Assembly: GCF_000208865.1 (NCBI RefSeq)
Contig: NC_018395.1
Location: forward strand, 3,007,920-3,071,919
Direction: 5' to 3'
DNA length: 64,000 bases
Source of the DNA: Neospora caninum Liverpool
Taxonomy: Eukaryota; Apicomplexa; Conoidasida; Eucoccidiorida; Sarcocystidae
Part shown: positions 10,296 through 35,269 of the stretch, one piece after another
Position numbering within the stretch: position 1 is the first letter of the stretch
Layout: each line of letters begins with the position of its first letter
Translations under genes and position numbers: made by a program
The notes under the pieces: model-generated
Seen by the model: only the letters and a program-made list of their open reading frames with translations
Told to the model about the DNA's origin: nothing
Database searches by the model: none

Positions 10296-13200
10296 ACAAA
10301 TGGTGAAGACGAATCGCGTATTTGGTGGAGACAGCTAACTCACGAGGAAGACAAAACGAGGGTGGGAACGTCGATGCAGCCCCACGGCTTTTCCCGTGGA
10401 CGCTGCACTCTGAGAGAGAAGGAAAACACGGGCGACACGACGCACGGAAGGCGAACCTCGTGTTTCGCGGCTCAACCGAATAGAAAGATCCGCTTTCGCC
10501 GCACTTCCGGACCTTTTCTGGCAGAAACGAAGCGCAAGGAAAGGAGATGTGCTTCTCGATTCCCCCCTCTGGCTCTCGCGCGACAGGCACGCGAGCAAAA
10601 ACGCACTGTCTCCCAGCAGTTCGAGGCAGTGTGCCCCGGTGGAGGGCTGAATACGCGGTTTGGAAGAAAAAAAAAGCGGAGGTCATGGATGAATAGACGC
10701 GAAAACACGCGCGGTGTCCTCACAAACCCTTGTTTTTCGGTTGCAAAAAAGTGCCGTTCGCACAAAGCTTCACGCGGAAAATGGTTCGTTTCCCGAGTCA
10801 TCTTGTCGAGACACCACCAGAGAAGGCGCATCCAGAAGATCGACGCCACAGAGGCGAAAAAGCGCCAAAAGGTCACCAAACGGAGGCGCGGTGGACTTTC
10901 GTCCGCGTCAAGCGAGGTAAAACGCTTCGATGGGAGACGGCAAGGCGCCTAGAAAGCGCGTCAACCAAAAGACCCGGCGAAACGCGGAAGATGCTAGCTA
11001 CGCAGATCGCGCGGCAACGGTAGTCTGTGTATAGACACCCCCGAGAGCGAGACGTTGGGCGCTCTGGTTTGTTGCTTTTGCTCCATTTGTTAGGTTTAAA
11101 GCAGCAACGATAACAGAATCGAAAGGTGCGGAGGCAGTTTTTCGGTCGCCGCGAGGGGAGCGAAGAGCTTTTCGAACAGCAACTCGTGGTACCGTCGCGT
11201 TTCCAAAATAACCGAGGGTCCTTCTTCCCCGTCAACGCTCCTTGTTTCCTGTCTCTGAGCTGTATGCAGCGTTGCACAGTCTGAGTGGACTCCCTCACTT
11301 TTGTCGTCGGGAAGCCGTTCGACTGGTCTTCTCCACTAATTTCCACCACTTATGCAGAGGTTTCCAAAGCGGTTACGCATCGCTGGTGCGCTCGCGGGGT
11401 GCGAGAGGCGGTTCGTCGGAAGCCGAGTCCATTGTGTGTGAAACGAATGCGTGAAACTCCGTACCCGTTCAAATCAAAAAGAAAGGCCGGTATGCACGTG
11501 CCCAAGGCACAAGGCTACCTGTTTCTGTCTGTCCGGGAAACGGCGGATCCGGGGGCGTTTGTATCGGGTTAGCTGGCTTCATCTGAGTGCGGCAGCGCTC
11601 CCACACCATGCGCGTCGGCACACAAAGAAACCAAAACACGCACAAAGTTAAATCCCGGGTTGAGGTCGGGGTTAGCTGCAGTGACTCAGACCGGGGACGG
11701 AACGGGGCGTCCCTGCTGGCGCCTCCGTGATGACGAGAGCAACTCCTGACGGCTCTCGTCGGAAGCGGACCCTGATCCGAGCCGCGTTCCCCAGGAAAGG
11801 ATTTTCTGGGTGTCTCCTGGGTAAATCCGCAGCTGTGTAGGCCGCACCCCCGTCACATGCGGCTTTGCGCATGAGTTGTGTGTCTCGGCCTTCGTGTGGT
11901 AGCTTTAAAAAGGAGCTTTGGAGAAAGACCGGCAGTATTTCAGAACGTGTGCGGACTGATGGCGGATCCCTGCAAAGTTAGGTACCTAGACGCCGCGGTT
12001 CATGCGTGCGTAGTGGACACAAACGTCAGCAAGTTCACAGGAAAACTCTTACACCTCAGTGAGGCGGCAGCAAACTGATTGGGACTAAGCGCGATCAGGC
12101 CCGACGCCGCTGCGATTCTTAGACTGCAAACACGCGAAACTGTCACAGAGGGCCGGACTTCCCGAAAGGCCGCACGACACTGTCTGCAAGCTGTCTCTTG
12201 CTCGCTTTGCTGGCGGAGTTTTTCCCTCCGTTTCAAGGTAGTCCCCTTCTCTGTGGTGTCGATGGTCAGAGACACCAGGCTTGCCTCAGTCGAGAAGAAA
12301 TATTCGACGAGACCCCGCGAATTCCGTGCAACCGCGAGACAAGGCGGAGAGGCGTCAAAGCCAAGTGTGAACTCTCGTGTTTACGAGCGTGTGTGACCTA
12401 ACCACTTGGACTAAACGCACACATCTGGGAAAGGCCGCGCTGCAGCGCAGCCGAGGACTTCTCGAAAACCACGGACTCTTTCTCGTCTCTTGAAAATGCT
12501 CAGCCGGGTGGTTCTAAGTTCGTTGCTCACAGCTTCCGTAGAAGCGATCTCTTTGGCTCTGGAGACGTCCTACATCGAATGCTTCCTTCGTTCGTTGTGC
12601 TTGTTGAGCCTACGCAGACATTCATATCGGGGAAAGCGGGGCAGTCCGGCTCCTTGCCGTAGCTTCCGTGCCTTTGGGGAAACGTAGATTTATCTTGGAC
12701 CTGTGCTTCACCAGCCGAACGCGGAAACCAGGGAAGCTGTGCGTCTCCTCGGGGGGCGTGTAGAACCCCATCGGCACGTAGCGAAAAGCGCCATGCAAAA
12801 AGCGCCATGCACGGGGCGACCTCGACTGGGGAAAAGCACAAAGGCGAACCGACAGCCAGTGGTGCCTTGGGACGCAATGCAAAACGGCCACAACCGCGAG
12901 CGGCGGTTCGAAGTTCGGTGTGGAGACAGGCGCCATGGGCAGAGTCTTTCCGAGGACATAGAACGGAGTCTCGATGTCGGGCCAGGAGCCGGGAGCCAGG
13001 CCGTTTGGGTCGGTACGACCGGCACATGCGGTCTTTCCTATCCTACTTTGCTGTCGCACCTCTCACGCCGTTTCCGCCGTCATCGTAGGAGATTTCGCTG
13101 TCGGCACGTCTTTCCGGTTGCGAGTTTCCCGCGGAAACCCCCAGAGAGAGGCTCGGTCTTGCACGGACCGTTGTCTTGAGAGGCTCTGAGTCTCTTTCCG

Positions 13201-14381
13201 GTTTTCGTTGTCGGGTCTGACTGCTGTTCTCCCCAAGGCCCGATCAACTCCGAGCGCCCCACCAAACGCGTGACGGGGCCTTCCGCTTTCTCGACAAATC
13301 CGAGGAAGTGGGCTACAAACGATGTGCGGCACAGGCAGTCCTCAGGCTGCCGCTTTGCAGTCGCTTTGCACACAGACTCGTGTCGCCGCACGAGGCTCTC
13401 GCCCGCTGGTCCGGGGAGAAAGGGGATGAGCAGGTCGCGCACACGGCTCCGCGATGCATGCTCTGAAAATAGACGCGAGCGCTGCGCTTTCCTCCCGGTC
13501 TCTCGGCCGACAGAGGCAAGCAGAGAAAAAGCACAAGTTTTTCTTCGCAGACCCGAGGGAAAGACGCGGCTCCGCCAGGCGCGTTTGGCCTCTTTTCTCC
13601 ACCGTTCCGCCGGAAAGCTCCTTGCGGCCGTTGCCGTCTTGCGGTGTATCCGGAGTCTTGCGGTGTAAAATCTGCAGGTTCTCCGTGAACAGAAATCGCC
13701 GGACACTTTTGAAAACCGCGAGTGCGAATCGCGACGAAAGTCCGACGGAGAACGCACAAGCAACACAGAGAAAGGGAGAGCTTCGCCACACACGTCGCGC
13801 TCTGTGGCCGCTGCGTCGGCGTGTCTTCTGCTGGACGACGGGGAACACTTCTGCGGCGGCTTCAGATGCGTTCTCCCCGGGGGTTGCTTTGCGGAATCGA
13901 TTCATGCCTTTGTCTCGCCAAGTCTCGCCTTGCCCGTCTTCTCCCTGGGCAGAAAGTGAGCGGACGAAAAGCGCGAGGGAAGCTCTCGCGCCTACGGCCC
14001 TCGTCTCTCACAATCCCGTCTCTCCACCTTGGCGGTCGATCGCTGCCGGCTGGGGCCGGTAGACTCTGGAAAAAACGCGTAAAGATCGATTGGCTCTTCT
14101 TCTGGACACGTTTGCTCCCTCATCGGCGAATCGTCAGCAGGTCCGCCTTCTCGTTTGTGTCTCCTCCGTGCCACGAAGTTGGCGACTCTCTCACCGTGTG
14201 CTCGTTTGGCGTCTCGGGCGAAACCGCCAACCACGCACGTCCTTCTTCGCCTTGAAACGACTTCTTCTTCTCTGGGATTTGCATGTTCACCGAGTTTCGT
14301 TCCACTGTTGTTTCACCTGTCTCTTCCACTGTCACGTGGTTCTGTTGATCGGCGTTCTGCCGCCGCGCACGACTCACCTCA
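10296..14381. promoter_or_regulatory. Divergent intergenic region between the RAP-domain and ISWI genes
   Basis: About 4.1 kb separates the start codons of the minus-strand RAP gene and the plus-strand ISWI gene. Many open frames of 60-240 codons occur on both strands, but they overlap each other, lack recognisable motifs and read like chance frames in GC-rich DNA. The region most likely holds two promoters and 5' UTRs. A short direct repeat with AAAGCGCCATGC repeated once lies at about 12783-12808. No TATA-type core element was identified, as expected for this group. Confidence 0.55.
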
Positions 14382-27980
<13,599 letters not shown>

Positions 27981-30186
27981 CCAGCAGCCGAACCAATATG
28001 GGGTCTTCGAGCCTTTGTGGCCTTCGATATATATATATATATATACATATATATGTATATATATATATATATATATATGGGTATGGTTGTGCATGTATGT
28101 GAATGTTCCATGAGGGGTATTCTCTTGAGAAAAGGAGGCAGAAAAACTCACCGAGACAGCGGTGCCGCGAGTGCGCGGAGCGGGCGACCGGTGAGAAGAG
28201 ACGAGCAGGTTGAGATCGGGGATTCTGTTTTAATACGCATTTCGTGATGTGTGCGTTTCTGCTGTTCTCTGCGTGGGTGTCAAGGAATATCTGTCGAGCT
28301 ATCTGGATGCATCGCCACGCATGCGCAACGTGCCGGGACTCTCTGTGACGAAACGAACTGAGCCGTGCGGCTCTCGGTCAACACAGGAAATCTGGAGGGC
28401 GCGCGCAGTGTCTGTGCAGTTGTGTGGGGTGCAGAACTGGCGTGAAATCTTCTCGTCTGGTAAGAGGACGAGACACTCTTTGTTTCTTTCCTATTTCTCC
28501 CTTTCTCTTGGCAGTTGCTTATCTCAACCGGATATACAGCTGTGTCGTAAGAAAACGTGCACCACGCGTCAAACACACTCTCCTGTGGAAACGGTCCTCA
28601 AAACCAAGGGAAAAAGGCAACCTCTACCACCGTTCCTGCGCAACGGTTTTGCTGCAGTCGGCCGCAAGTGCGCCTTCTGTTTGCAGCGAACATGCTCCGC
28701 CGCTCGATATCGTTGTGTGGCCTAGAGCGAAGAAGGGTTGAACCGTAGCATGAGCGGCAGAGCCTTAAGCGCTAGGCGTCTACCTGGCGAAAATCTACCC
28801 TTTGCTCACATCCCCGTGTACGAGAGAAAAGCAGAAACAAAACCATGGGACTAGGAAACAAACCCCGCCCGGCCAACACAGCCCGTTAGGCTGACGCGGA
28901 GCGTACATTCCTGTGGTTCCATAACACAGTCCCGGAGTGCTGTTTTTGGCGCAAAAGAGAGACATCGCCAGACGAGACTGCACATTGTGTCTTCAGAGGA
29001 TACGTACCCGTTAACTAGAGACGAAACGGATGCCGTGTCAGGATAGCGTGAAAAATTCACTGGATGTGTCGCGGTTCACCGGAACACCTTGTTTTTCGTG
29101 CCCACGTACGCTGGAAAGGCTGTGGAAGCCGAGTAGCTCTGAATACCAACTGGACTTCAAACGAAGGTAGAAACAGCGTCAGCGTGGATCCTAGGGACAG
29201 GATTGATCTGAAGATCTCGGATACGTCAACAACTGCCGACAGACTGCTTGAACGTTTTGTCAAACGGGCGCGTGAAAAAAGGCAAGACCACGAGACCAAC
29301 GTCCGCTTACTCGCGTGACCTTCGCAAAAGATTTTTCGCTGAGAGAGGAAAACGGCCTAGAGTCCTCTCGAGTCGTCCGCAGCGATTGCCCGGCAGGCAA
29401 GAATCCAAAGCAACCAACCTGTATATTCAGTTTTAAGAGCTTTCGCTGCTCGATGTGGTGTCACGGTTGATGCTGGAGACTAATCGTCATAACATCAGAC
29501 AAAACGTCTCTCTTTCGACAGCTGGCTTTGCGCCGCACTCGCTGATGCAGCGTCTCTGTGTCGTAATCTAGCCAAAACTCCATGCGAAGGTCTCGGATAG
29601 GTGGCTAGTCGGACGCTGCACGCATTGTGCATTCTTAGCCTGTGGCTTCTCGAAGTCAAATTTGGGGGTGAAACGAGAAGCCCAATTTGTCGTAAGTCGA
29701 AAGCGTCGAGAGGCAAAAGCCGTCTTCGAGGAGCTTCTCCAGCTCGGTGATGAGCATGATCCGTCGTCCGCCTCGTGGTCCCCCGGGCTACCAGTGACAA
29801 CCTGTGACAGTGTGCCAGGATGCACGCACGTCGGCTGCGTGGAATATGACACACGAACGTTGTTAGCGTCTTCGACGCGTTTCAAAAGAGAGGCATTCTC
29901 TTCTTTCTCCGGAGAAACTTGAGTGGACTGTTAACGCGAAACAGGGGAGAACGACACAAATATTTGAGTGCTTTATGTAAGGGGCCACGAACCTCGCGGT
30001 ACGGCACCGTGTAATGACTTTTGAAATAATTTTGTTGACATGGTAGAAACTACTCCCTTGCACTGGATCGCTTGAGAACGCTCTCTTCCGCCTCTGGACG
30101 CTTTCAGTTTTGTGAAGGCGGAAGCGTGTGTAGGAAGAAGTCGGGGACTGATGTGCTAAGGGCGCCTTCAGGAACGTGTCTGCTCA
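27981..30186. other. Intergenic, no convincing gene
   Basis: Contains a (TA)n tract with TACATA units at 28026-28078 just after the ISWI stop, then sequence with only short open frames that lack coding character. It probably holds the ISWI 3' UTR and the promoter and 5' UTR of the gene starting at 30187. Confidence 0.55.
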
Positions 30187-31194
30187 ATGGATTGCAGTAA
30201 CCAGCTTTCGTCGTCCGTCATGATGAGGCTACGGGCCTCTCGCCCTTCTTGTGTTTCTTTCGGACGGTTGTCTTACGTGGCCAGAGCGACAGGAGATCGG
30301 TCTGCTCTTCCGGGGGGGAAGGCAAGACTCTCATTCGTCAGCGTTGCCGCTGTCTTTCTACTCTGTCTCGACGGGCGCCAATCTCCCATCATACCCGCGG
30401 AGTGTGTTCTCTCCGTTCAGCGTCTCCCGGGGGGACATCTGCCGATGGAGCCCACAAATCCCGGCGCCGTCTACGTAGCGAAGCGTAGCAATATGGCCCT
30501 GAAGCCTGGAAGGATGGAGAATATACGCAGGACGCAGGTTATTGGTAGAGCCGATCAGTTCACTAGAAGCCGCAACGGCGCGTCTGACTATCTATCCCTT
30601 TTGGAGTTGAGCGCAAAACAGAAGCAGAAGAAAGATGACGACGACGAAGGATCAGAGGACACTGGCGACGACGAGGAAGAACAGGCAGGGTCAGCAAAAG
30701 AAGGGGGGGACTCAGAAAAGGAAGAGAGGGATTCGGAAGCAGAGGGAAAGGGTTCCAGAAAAGAAGAGAGTGCAGGTGGAGGTGAGAGCTCGGAGGACGG
30801 CGCGGGGCACCATGCATCTTCTACAACAGAGGAACGTGCCGGCAAGGAACACACTCATGGAGAGAAGCCGGAAACAGGGGACGCTTCAGAAGAAAGTAAA
30901 AAGCCAACTGAGTCTCACCATGAAGCGGGAGAGAAACAGTCATCTCAACCTGCTGACGATTTTGAACCGGACGAAGACGGGACTGGCGACAAATACAAGG
31001 TGCAGTTCAATTTTGAGCCAGAGCTCCTGATCCCGAGTGACCTGAGGGCAAAAGTGAAGCAACGGAAGGTTGTAGCGGATGGCGTACAGTGGTTCCAAGT
31101 GGGAACTGAAGAGCCCACAAAACTGCTCAAAGTAGAAGGCGCCACTGGGAAGGACAAATTTTTACATCACGTACACGTGGCCAATTCGCACTAA
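30187..31194 (+). CDS. Secreted or membrane-anchored acidic protein of unknown function
   Basis: A single-exon frame of 335 residues. A hydrophobic stretch at about residues 48-61 (LSFVSVAAVFLLCL) preceded by basic residues could be a signal peptide or signal anchor; a start at the internal Met-12 or Met-13 would still leave a long N-terminal extension, which is common in this group. After a short basic region (NIRRTQVIGRADQF) comes a long low-complexity stretch rich in E, D, K, S and G (about 145-275). The C-terminal 60 residues look folded, with KYKVQFNFEPELLIP and DGVQWFQVG. No catalytic motif, repeat domain or export motif of the RRL type was seen. By layout it could be a dense-granule or other secreted effector, but that is inference only. 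Third positions are less GC-rich than in the housekeeping genes. Confidence 0.6.
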   Translation: MDCSNQLSSSVMMRLRASRPSCVSFGRLSYVARATGDRSALPGGKARLSFVSVAAVFLLCLDGRQSPIIPAECVLSVQRLPGGHLPMEPTNPGAVYVAKRSNMALKPGRMENIRRTQVIGRADQFTRSRNGASDYLSLLELSAKQKQKKDDDDEGSEDTGDDEEEQAGSAKEGGDSEKEERDSEAEGKGSRKEESAGGGESSEDGAGHHASSTTEERAGKEHTHGEKPETGDASEESKKPTESHHEAGEKQSSQPADDFEPDEDGTGDKYKVQFNFEPELLIPSDLRAKVKQRKVVADGVQWFQVGTEEPTKLLKVEGATGKDKFLHHVHVANSH

Positions 31195-32875
31195 CATTGC
31201 TGGGTCAAGCGCATGGACAAACACCTCAATGAAGTCACTGCTCCTTAGGGAGCGGCCAAGTTTGAGGTGTGTATCACAGTTGTGTAAGTCAACCGTGGAG
31301 ACGAGTGTGCGCCCGCTGTGTGCTGGCTTTACTGAGCCTCGTGAGACGGTGATTTCTTATTATGCCTTGATCTGCATGGAAGCATATTCCCCAACGTGCA
31401 CACGTTCATCATGTATATGTGCGTAATTGCATGCTCAGACGAGAAATCTTTTGTGTCCAATTGCGCACATCTCTTCCGCGTACACCGGTTCGAGGTTGTG
31501 GTGGAGCAAAACTGTAGGATTCGAGTGGAGTGCGGAAAGAATTCAGACGCGAAGTGCACTGCAGAAATGCAAGTTGTATCGGATGGCGCTGAGACAATCA
31601 ATAGCGGCGTTCTCCCCCGTTTTTACAGTGGAAAACAACATCCGATATGCGAGAAGGAAGGGATACCACGGGCACGGTGTCGGCTTCCAACACCCTCGTT
31701 TTCTCAAAGTTTTGCCGTGTATCTCCGCCGAATGCGGCCGGAGCAGAACGTTTTGCCTCCTGCTTCACTTCATTCCCAGCGTGGTCGAGGCTCTCGGCAG
31801 ATTCCCTGCTTCTGCCGGTGACTTCTGTAGGGTGTCTGTTGTGCGCGTTTCTCATCCAAGATCTCTCTTGGATCTTGCAGCGGAAGTCCTTCAGTGTGTA
31901 CCTCGCAGCGCCGAGGCACGAATGTCACTCTTTACTGCAGTCTGTGGTGTACGGCCGTCTTCAAACAACAGGCGCCCCGAGAACCGCGGCAGCTGGTGTT
32001 CCCAAAACTGTCGGACCCAGAAAGTGGAGCGGTCCGTTCTGTGGGGTGCCTTTTAACTGCGGCTGAGGGGGACCTCCCGCTCCCAGCACACACATGCGCA
32101 GACGCACACAGGCGCTCGCCAGCACAGAGAGCTTCATCGACGGACTAAAGGAGCATCAAAGAGAAACCTTTTGCGCTGGAAGGAACATAACCCTGTGTAG
32201 GGACGCTGCCAGTCCAGCCCGGAGCGAGTCGCACACACCAAGCGAGCAGCAAAGGAGCTAGAATCCCGTACAGCTACACGAATACTACGAGTTGCAACGC
32301 AGGCAGCAGTGCCTACAAAAGGTGGGAGGGCGCCTCAGCCTGTCTCTCTCCTCGTTTAGAGGCACGCCTCCTGGCGACAAGACAGGCGACGAGAACTTGA
32401 GTTCTTGACACTAAACTGCTCAGTTCACCGATTCGTTTGCGAGGTCGATGGACGCCCAGCAAGACAGGAAAGTGCCAAAACGACGAGGGACGCCGCCGTC
32501 CTCATCTCTATACCAATGACCCGTACGTCCTAGAACCGTGGTGCCTGCGCTCAAGTGTAGACGCACGCGCCCCTCGCGCGCTTCCTCACCAATTCTGCTG
32601 TCTCTCTACCCCGTCAGCAGACGCGAATGCCAGTCCACGCCTGGGGTCCCCCCTCCCCTCGCGAACCTTTCAGACAAAAGAATATCAGAAACCCGAAGAT
32701 ACCGAATGCTCACAGAACCGAAGAAAGCACGAGAAGAAGCCGACCGACGAATCGAGGAGAGACAGAAAACTACGAAAGGATACGAACTGCGCAGCGCGAG
32801 ACGAGGCCAGTTTTTGTCTCACCCTATATCCACCTTTCTCGATACGACTCGGACAGACTCTCCGTTAGGCCTTGC
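31195..32875. other. Intergenic between convergent genes, no convincing gene
   Basis: This interval lies between the stop codons of the plus-strand acidic protein and the minus-strand nucleoporin, so it should hold two 3' UTRs. A 209-codon open frame at 31427-32056 overlaps others in different frames and has no recognisable motif. Confidence 0.5.
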
Positions 32876-35269
32876 TCACTCGGTGCCGTTTTTCGCGTCC
32901 GAGGTGCGCCGCTGAAGAGCATCCATTCGCTGCTGGAGCTCATTTGCTTGTCGCCAGGAGGCCTGCAGAGCAGCTTGGTGGATGCCAAGAACCTGCGCGA
33001 CGGTGCCGAGAGGGCCCGGCTGGAGTCTCTCGGTTGCCTCGGATAAGGCGAGCCCCACGTCGCTGAGTTGCTCGTCGATGTTTCTCAACCGCCTCGACAA
33101 GAGCTCCTCTTCAGACGACTGACAGCCGGTCTCTGCTTCCCACGATCTTTGCACACGCTGCGGAAGAGGCGCGTCCCCGGAAAGTGTGAGGTCGCCATTC
33201 GCTTGGGGAATCTGCCTGAGAACCGAAGCTTCCACGGCGGCCAAAAGCGTCAGCAAGTCCCTTTGCTGGCGCTCGAGCCCATCAATGAAGTCGCAGATGT
33301 ACGTTTGGCGCTTCTCAATCTTGATCTGTTCTTCCCGCAGAGCGTGTAGCTTCTTGCTCTCTTCAATCATCGCTTTCTCCACACTCCCCACTTCCTCCGC
33401 GACTTCATTGAACCGCCGGACACGGCGCTGGAGCCGCTTCTCCCACTTGGCCAAAACTTCTTCCACACGCTCGTGCTGGAGCGTCTCCAGAGCGACTTGC
33501 TGAGGCGCTGGCAGAGTCTGCGAGATGGCACCGGCAGCACTCGTTGACGCTGCAGCGGGCCCCGCCTCCCCCGGCTTCTCCGGGGCCTTCGCACCCGCTG
33601 CCGGCGCAGCGGCCCCAAAGAGGCCACCAGCGGCTGCGCTTCCGGCGCTCCCCGAGGTCGCGGTCGAAGCCGAGCCCAGCCCCGCTCCAAAGATCGACGG
33701 CTGCGAGGCAGACGCGGAGTCTCCAGGCTTCGTGGATGCAGGCGCTGCTGGCGTCGCAGAGGCGCCGAAAAGCGACGTCGTTGTTCCAGAGGTGGCGTCT
33801 CCACTGGCAGCCTTTGCGCCGCCAAACAGCGATGTAGACCCCAGGAGGCCACTCGCCCCTCCAGTCCCCGCCTTCGCCCCTTCGGCTGGGGCTGCACAGG
33901 CCGGTGGTTCTGCGCCTTTTGCGGCCGCATGCTTGTCTGCGGACTGCGCGCCAGCCCCGACACTGGGTGCAGAGGCCCCAGGCTTCGCCGATCCAAAGAG
34001 GCCCAGCGCCCCGGTTGCCGGAGCCGCCGCAGCCGTCGCCGCTGCCCCTGTCCCCTGTGAGGCTCCAAAGAGACTCGTGGTCTGAGTCCCACTACTCGCG
34101 CCGCCTCCAAAGAGCGACGTGCCGCTCGTCTGTGTTTCGCCCGCGTTTTTGTTAGACGAAAAGAGCCCCACCCCCAGGGTCGAGGGCTGCGAGGCGCTCG
34201 CGGTCGCCCCGAAGAGACCCCCGCTCGCTGCGGGCGCGGTCGCGGCAGCCGCAGCCCCTAGGGCTCCAGCCGCTGTTTGGGAGCCAGTGGAGGCCCCAAA
34301 GAGGCCGCCACCCGCCGCTCCACTGGCTGTTTGGGCTCCAGTCGAAGCCCCAAAGAGGCCGCCACCCGCCGTTCCACTGGCTGTTTGGGCTCCAGTCGAA
34401 GCCCCAAAGAGGCCGCCACCCGCCGCTCCACTGGCTGTTTGGGCTCCAGTCGAAGCCCCAAAGAGGCCGCCACCCGCCGCTCCACTGGCTGTTTGGGCTC
34501 CAGTCGAAGCCCCAAAGAGGCCGCCACCCGCCGCTCCACTGGTTGTTTGGGCTCCAGTCGAAGCCCCAAAGAGGCCGCCACCCGCCGTTCCACTGGCAGT
34601 CTGGGCTCCAGTCGAAGCCCCAAAGAGGCCGCCACCCGCCGTTCCACTGGCTGTTTGGGCTCCAGTCGAAGCCCCAAAGAGGCCGCCACCCGCCGTTCCA
34701 CTGGCTGTTTGGGCTCCAGTCGAAGCCCCAAAGAGGCCGCCACCCGCCGTTCCACTGGCTGTTTGGGCGCCAGTCGAAGCCCCAAAGAGGCCGCCACTCG
34801 CCGCTCCAGTTGTTGTCGAGGCCCCAGCCGGCTTTGCCAAACCACCAAAGAGGTTGCTCCCGGAACTTGACGCTGTTCCAGTGGAGGAAATCTGTGCACC
34901 GGCCGTCGAGGCTGCAGGCGCGGCGCTACCGAAAAGGGACGGTTTCGCAGAAGAGGTTGCCAAGCCGAAGAGCCCTGTCCCTGCGCCCAGAGGCGCCGCT
35001 GATTGGCCCGACGAAGAGGAACTCGAAGCCCCAAAGAGCGACGAAGAGCTCCCAGTCGCGCCTCCAAAGAGACCGGTGGAAGCTGCGCCCGTTCCTGCCG
35101 GTGCCGCAGCGCCGAAGAGGCCGCCCGGCTTAGAAACTCCCGCGGAGCCGAACAGGGACGAAGAAGACGAAGCAAAAGGCGCGGCAGTCGAGCCAAAGAG
35201 ACCGCCCCCCGTCCCCCCCGATGAAGAGGAGGACGGGGACGTGTTTGCAGCTGCCGTGTTCCCGAACAT
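32876..35269 (-). CDS. FG-repeat nucleoporin, Nsp1/Nup62 type
   Basis: A single open frame of 797 residues starting at the ATG that gives MFGNTAAANTS. The frame stays open 51 codons upstream, but with no ATG there. The first about 590 residues are low-complexity A/G/S/T sequence studded with GLFG and SLFG motifs, the hallmark of phase-forming nucleoporins of the pore channel. The last about 200 residues are strongly helical with heptad-like spacing (VEEVLAKWEKRLQRRVRRFNE, ICDFIDGLERQQRDLL, LSRRLRNIDEQLSDVG), matching the coiled-coil Nsp1/Nup62 C-terminal domain that assembles the central channel trimer. The FG part holds a 10-copy tandem repeat. The product is expected at the nuclear pore in mRNA and protein transport. 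Assignment to Nsp1/Nup62 rather than another coiled-coil FG nucleoporin rests on layout and motif look only. Confidence 0.85.
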   Translation of the reverse strand: MFGNTAAANTSPSSSSSGGTGGGLFGSTAAPFASSSSSLFGSAGVSKPGGLFGAAAPAGTGAASTGLFGGATGSSSSLFGASSSSSSGQSAAPLGAGTGLFGLATSSAKPSLFGSAAPAASTAGAQISSTGTASSSGSNLFGGLAKPAGASTTTGAASGGLFGASTGAQTASGTAGGGLFGASTGAQTASGTAGGGLFGASTGAQTASGTAGGGLFGASTGAQTASGTAGGGLFGASTGAQTTSGAAGGGLFGASTGAQTASGAAGGGLFGASTGAQTASGAAGGGLFGASTGAQTASGTAGGGLFGASTGAQTASGAAGGGLFGASTGSQTAAGALGAAAAATAPAASGGLFGATASASQPSTLGVGLFSSNKNAGETQTSGTSLFGGGASSGTQTTSLFGASQGTGAAATAAAAPATGALGLFGSAKPGASAPSVGAGAQSADKHAAAKGAEPPACAAPAEGAKAGTGGASGLLGSTSLFGGAKAASGDATSGTTTSLFGASATPAAPASTKPGDSASASQPSIFGAGLGSASTATSGSAGSAAAGGLFGAAAPAAGAKAPEKPGEAGPAAASTSAAGAISQTLPAPQQVALETLQHERVEEVLAKWEKRLQRRVRRFNEVAEEVGSVEKAMIEESKKLHALREEQIKIEKRQTYICDFIDGLERQQRDLLTLLAAVEASVLRQIPQANGDLTLSGDAPLPQRVQRSWEAETGCQSSEEELLSRRLRNIDEQLSDVGLALSEATERLQPGPLGTVAQVLGIHQAALQASWRQANELQQRMDALQRRTSDAKNGTE
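34256..34795 (-). repeat. Ten-copy 54-bp tandem repeat encoding GLFG units
   Basis: Ten in-frame copies of an 18-residue unit, GGLFGASTGAQTASGTAG with T/A variation at residue 16. Copies differ by only a few bases. The copy at the C-terminal end of the array (lowest coordinates) is the most diverged, with STGSQTAAGALG. Confidence 0.95.

Noticed and set aside
13080..13793. A 237-codon minus-strand frame upstream of ISWI
   Set aside because: No family motif, no splice partners, and competing open frames of similar size on the other strand; chance frame in GC-rich DNA.
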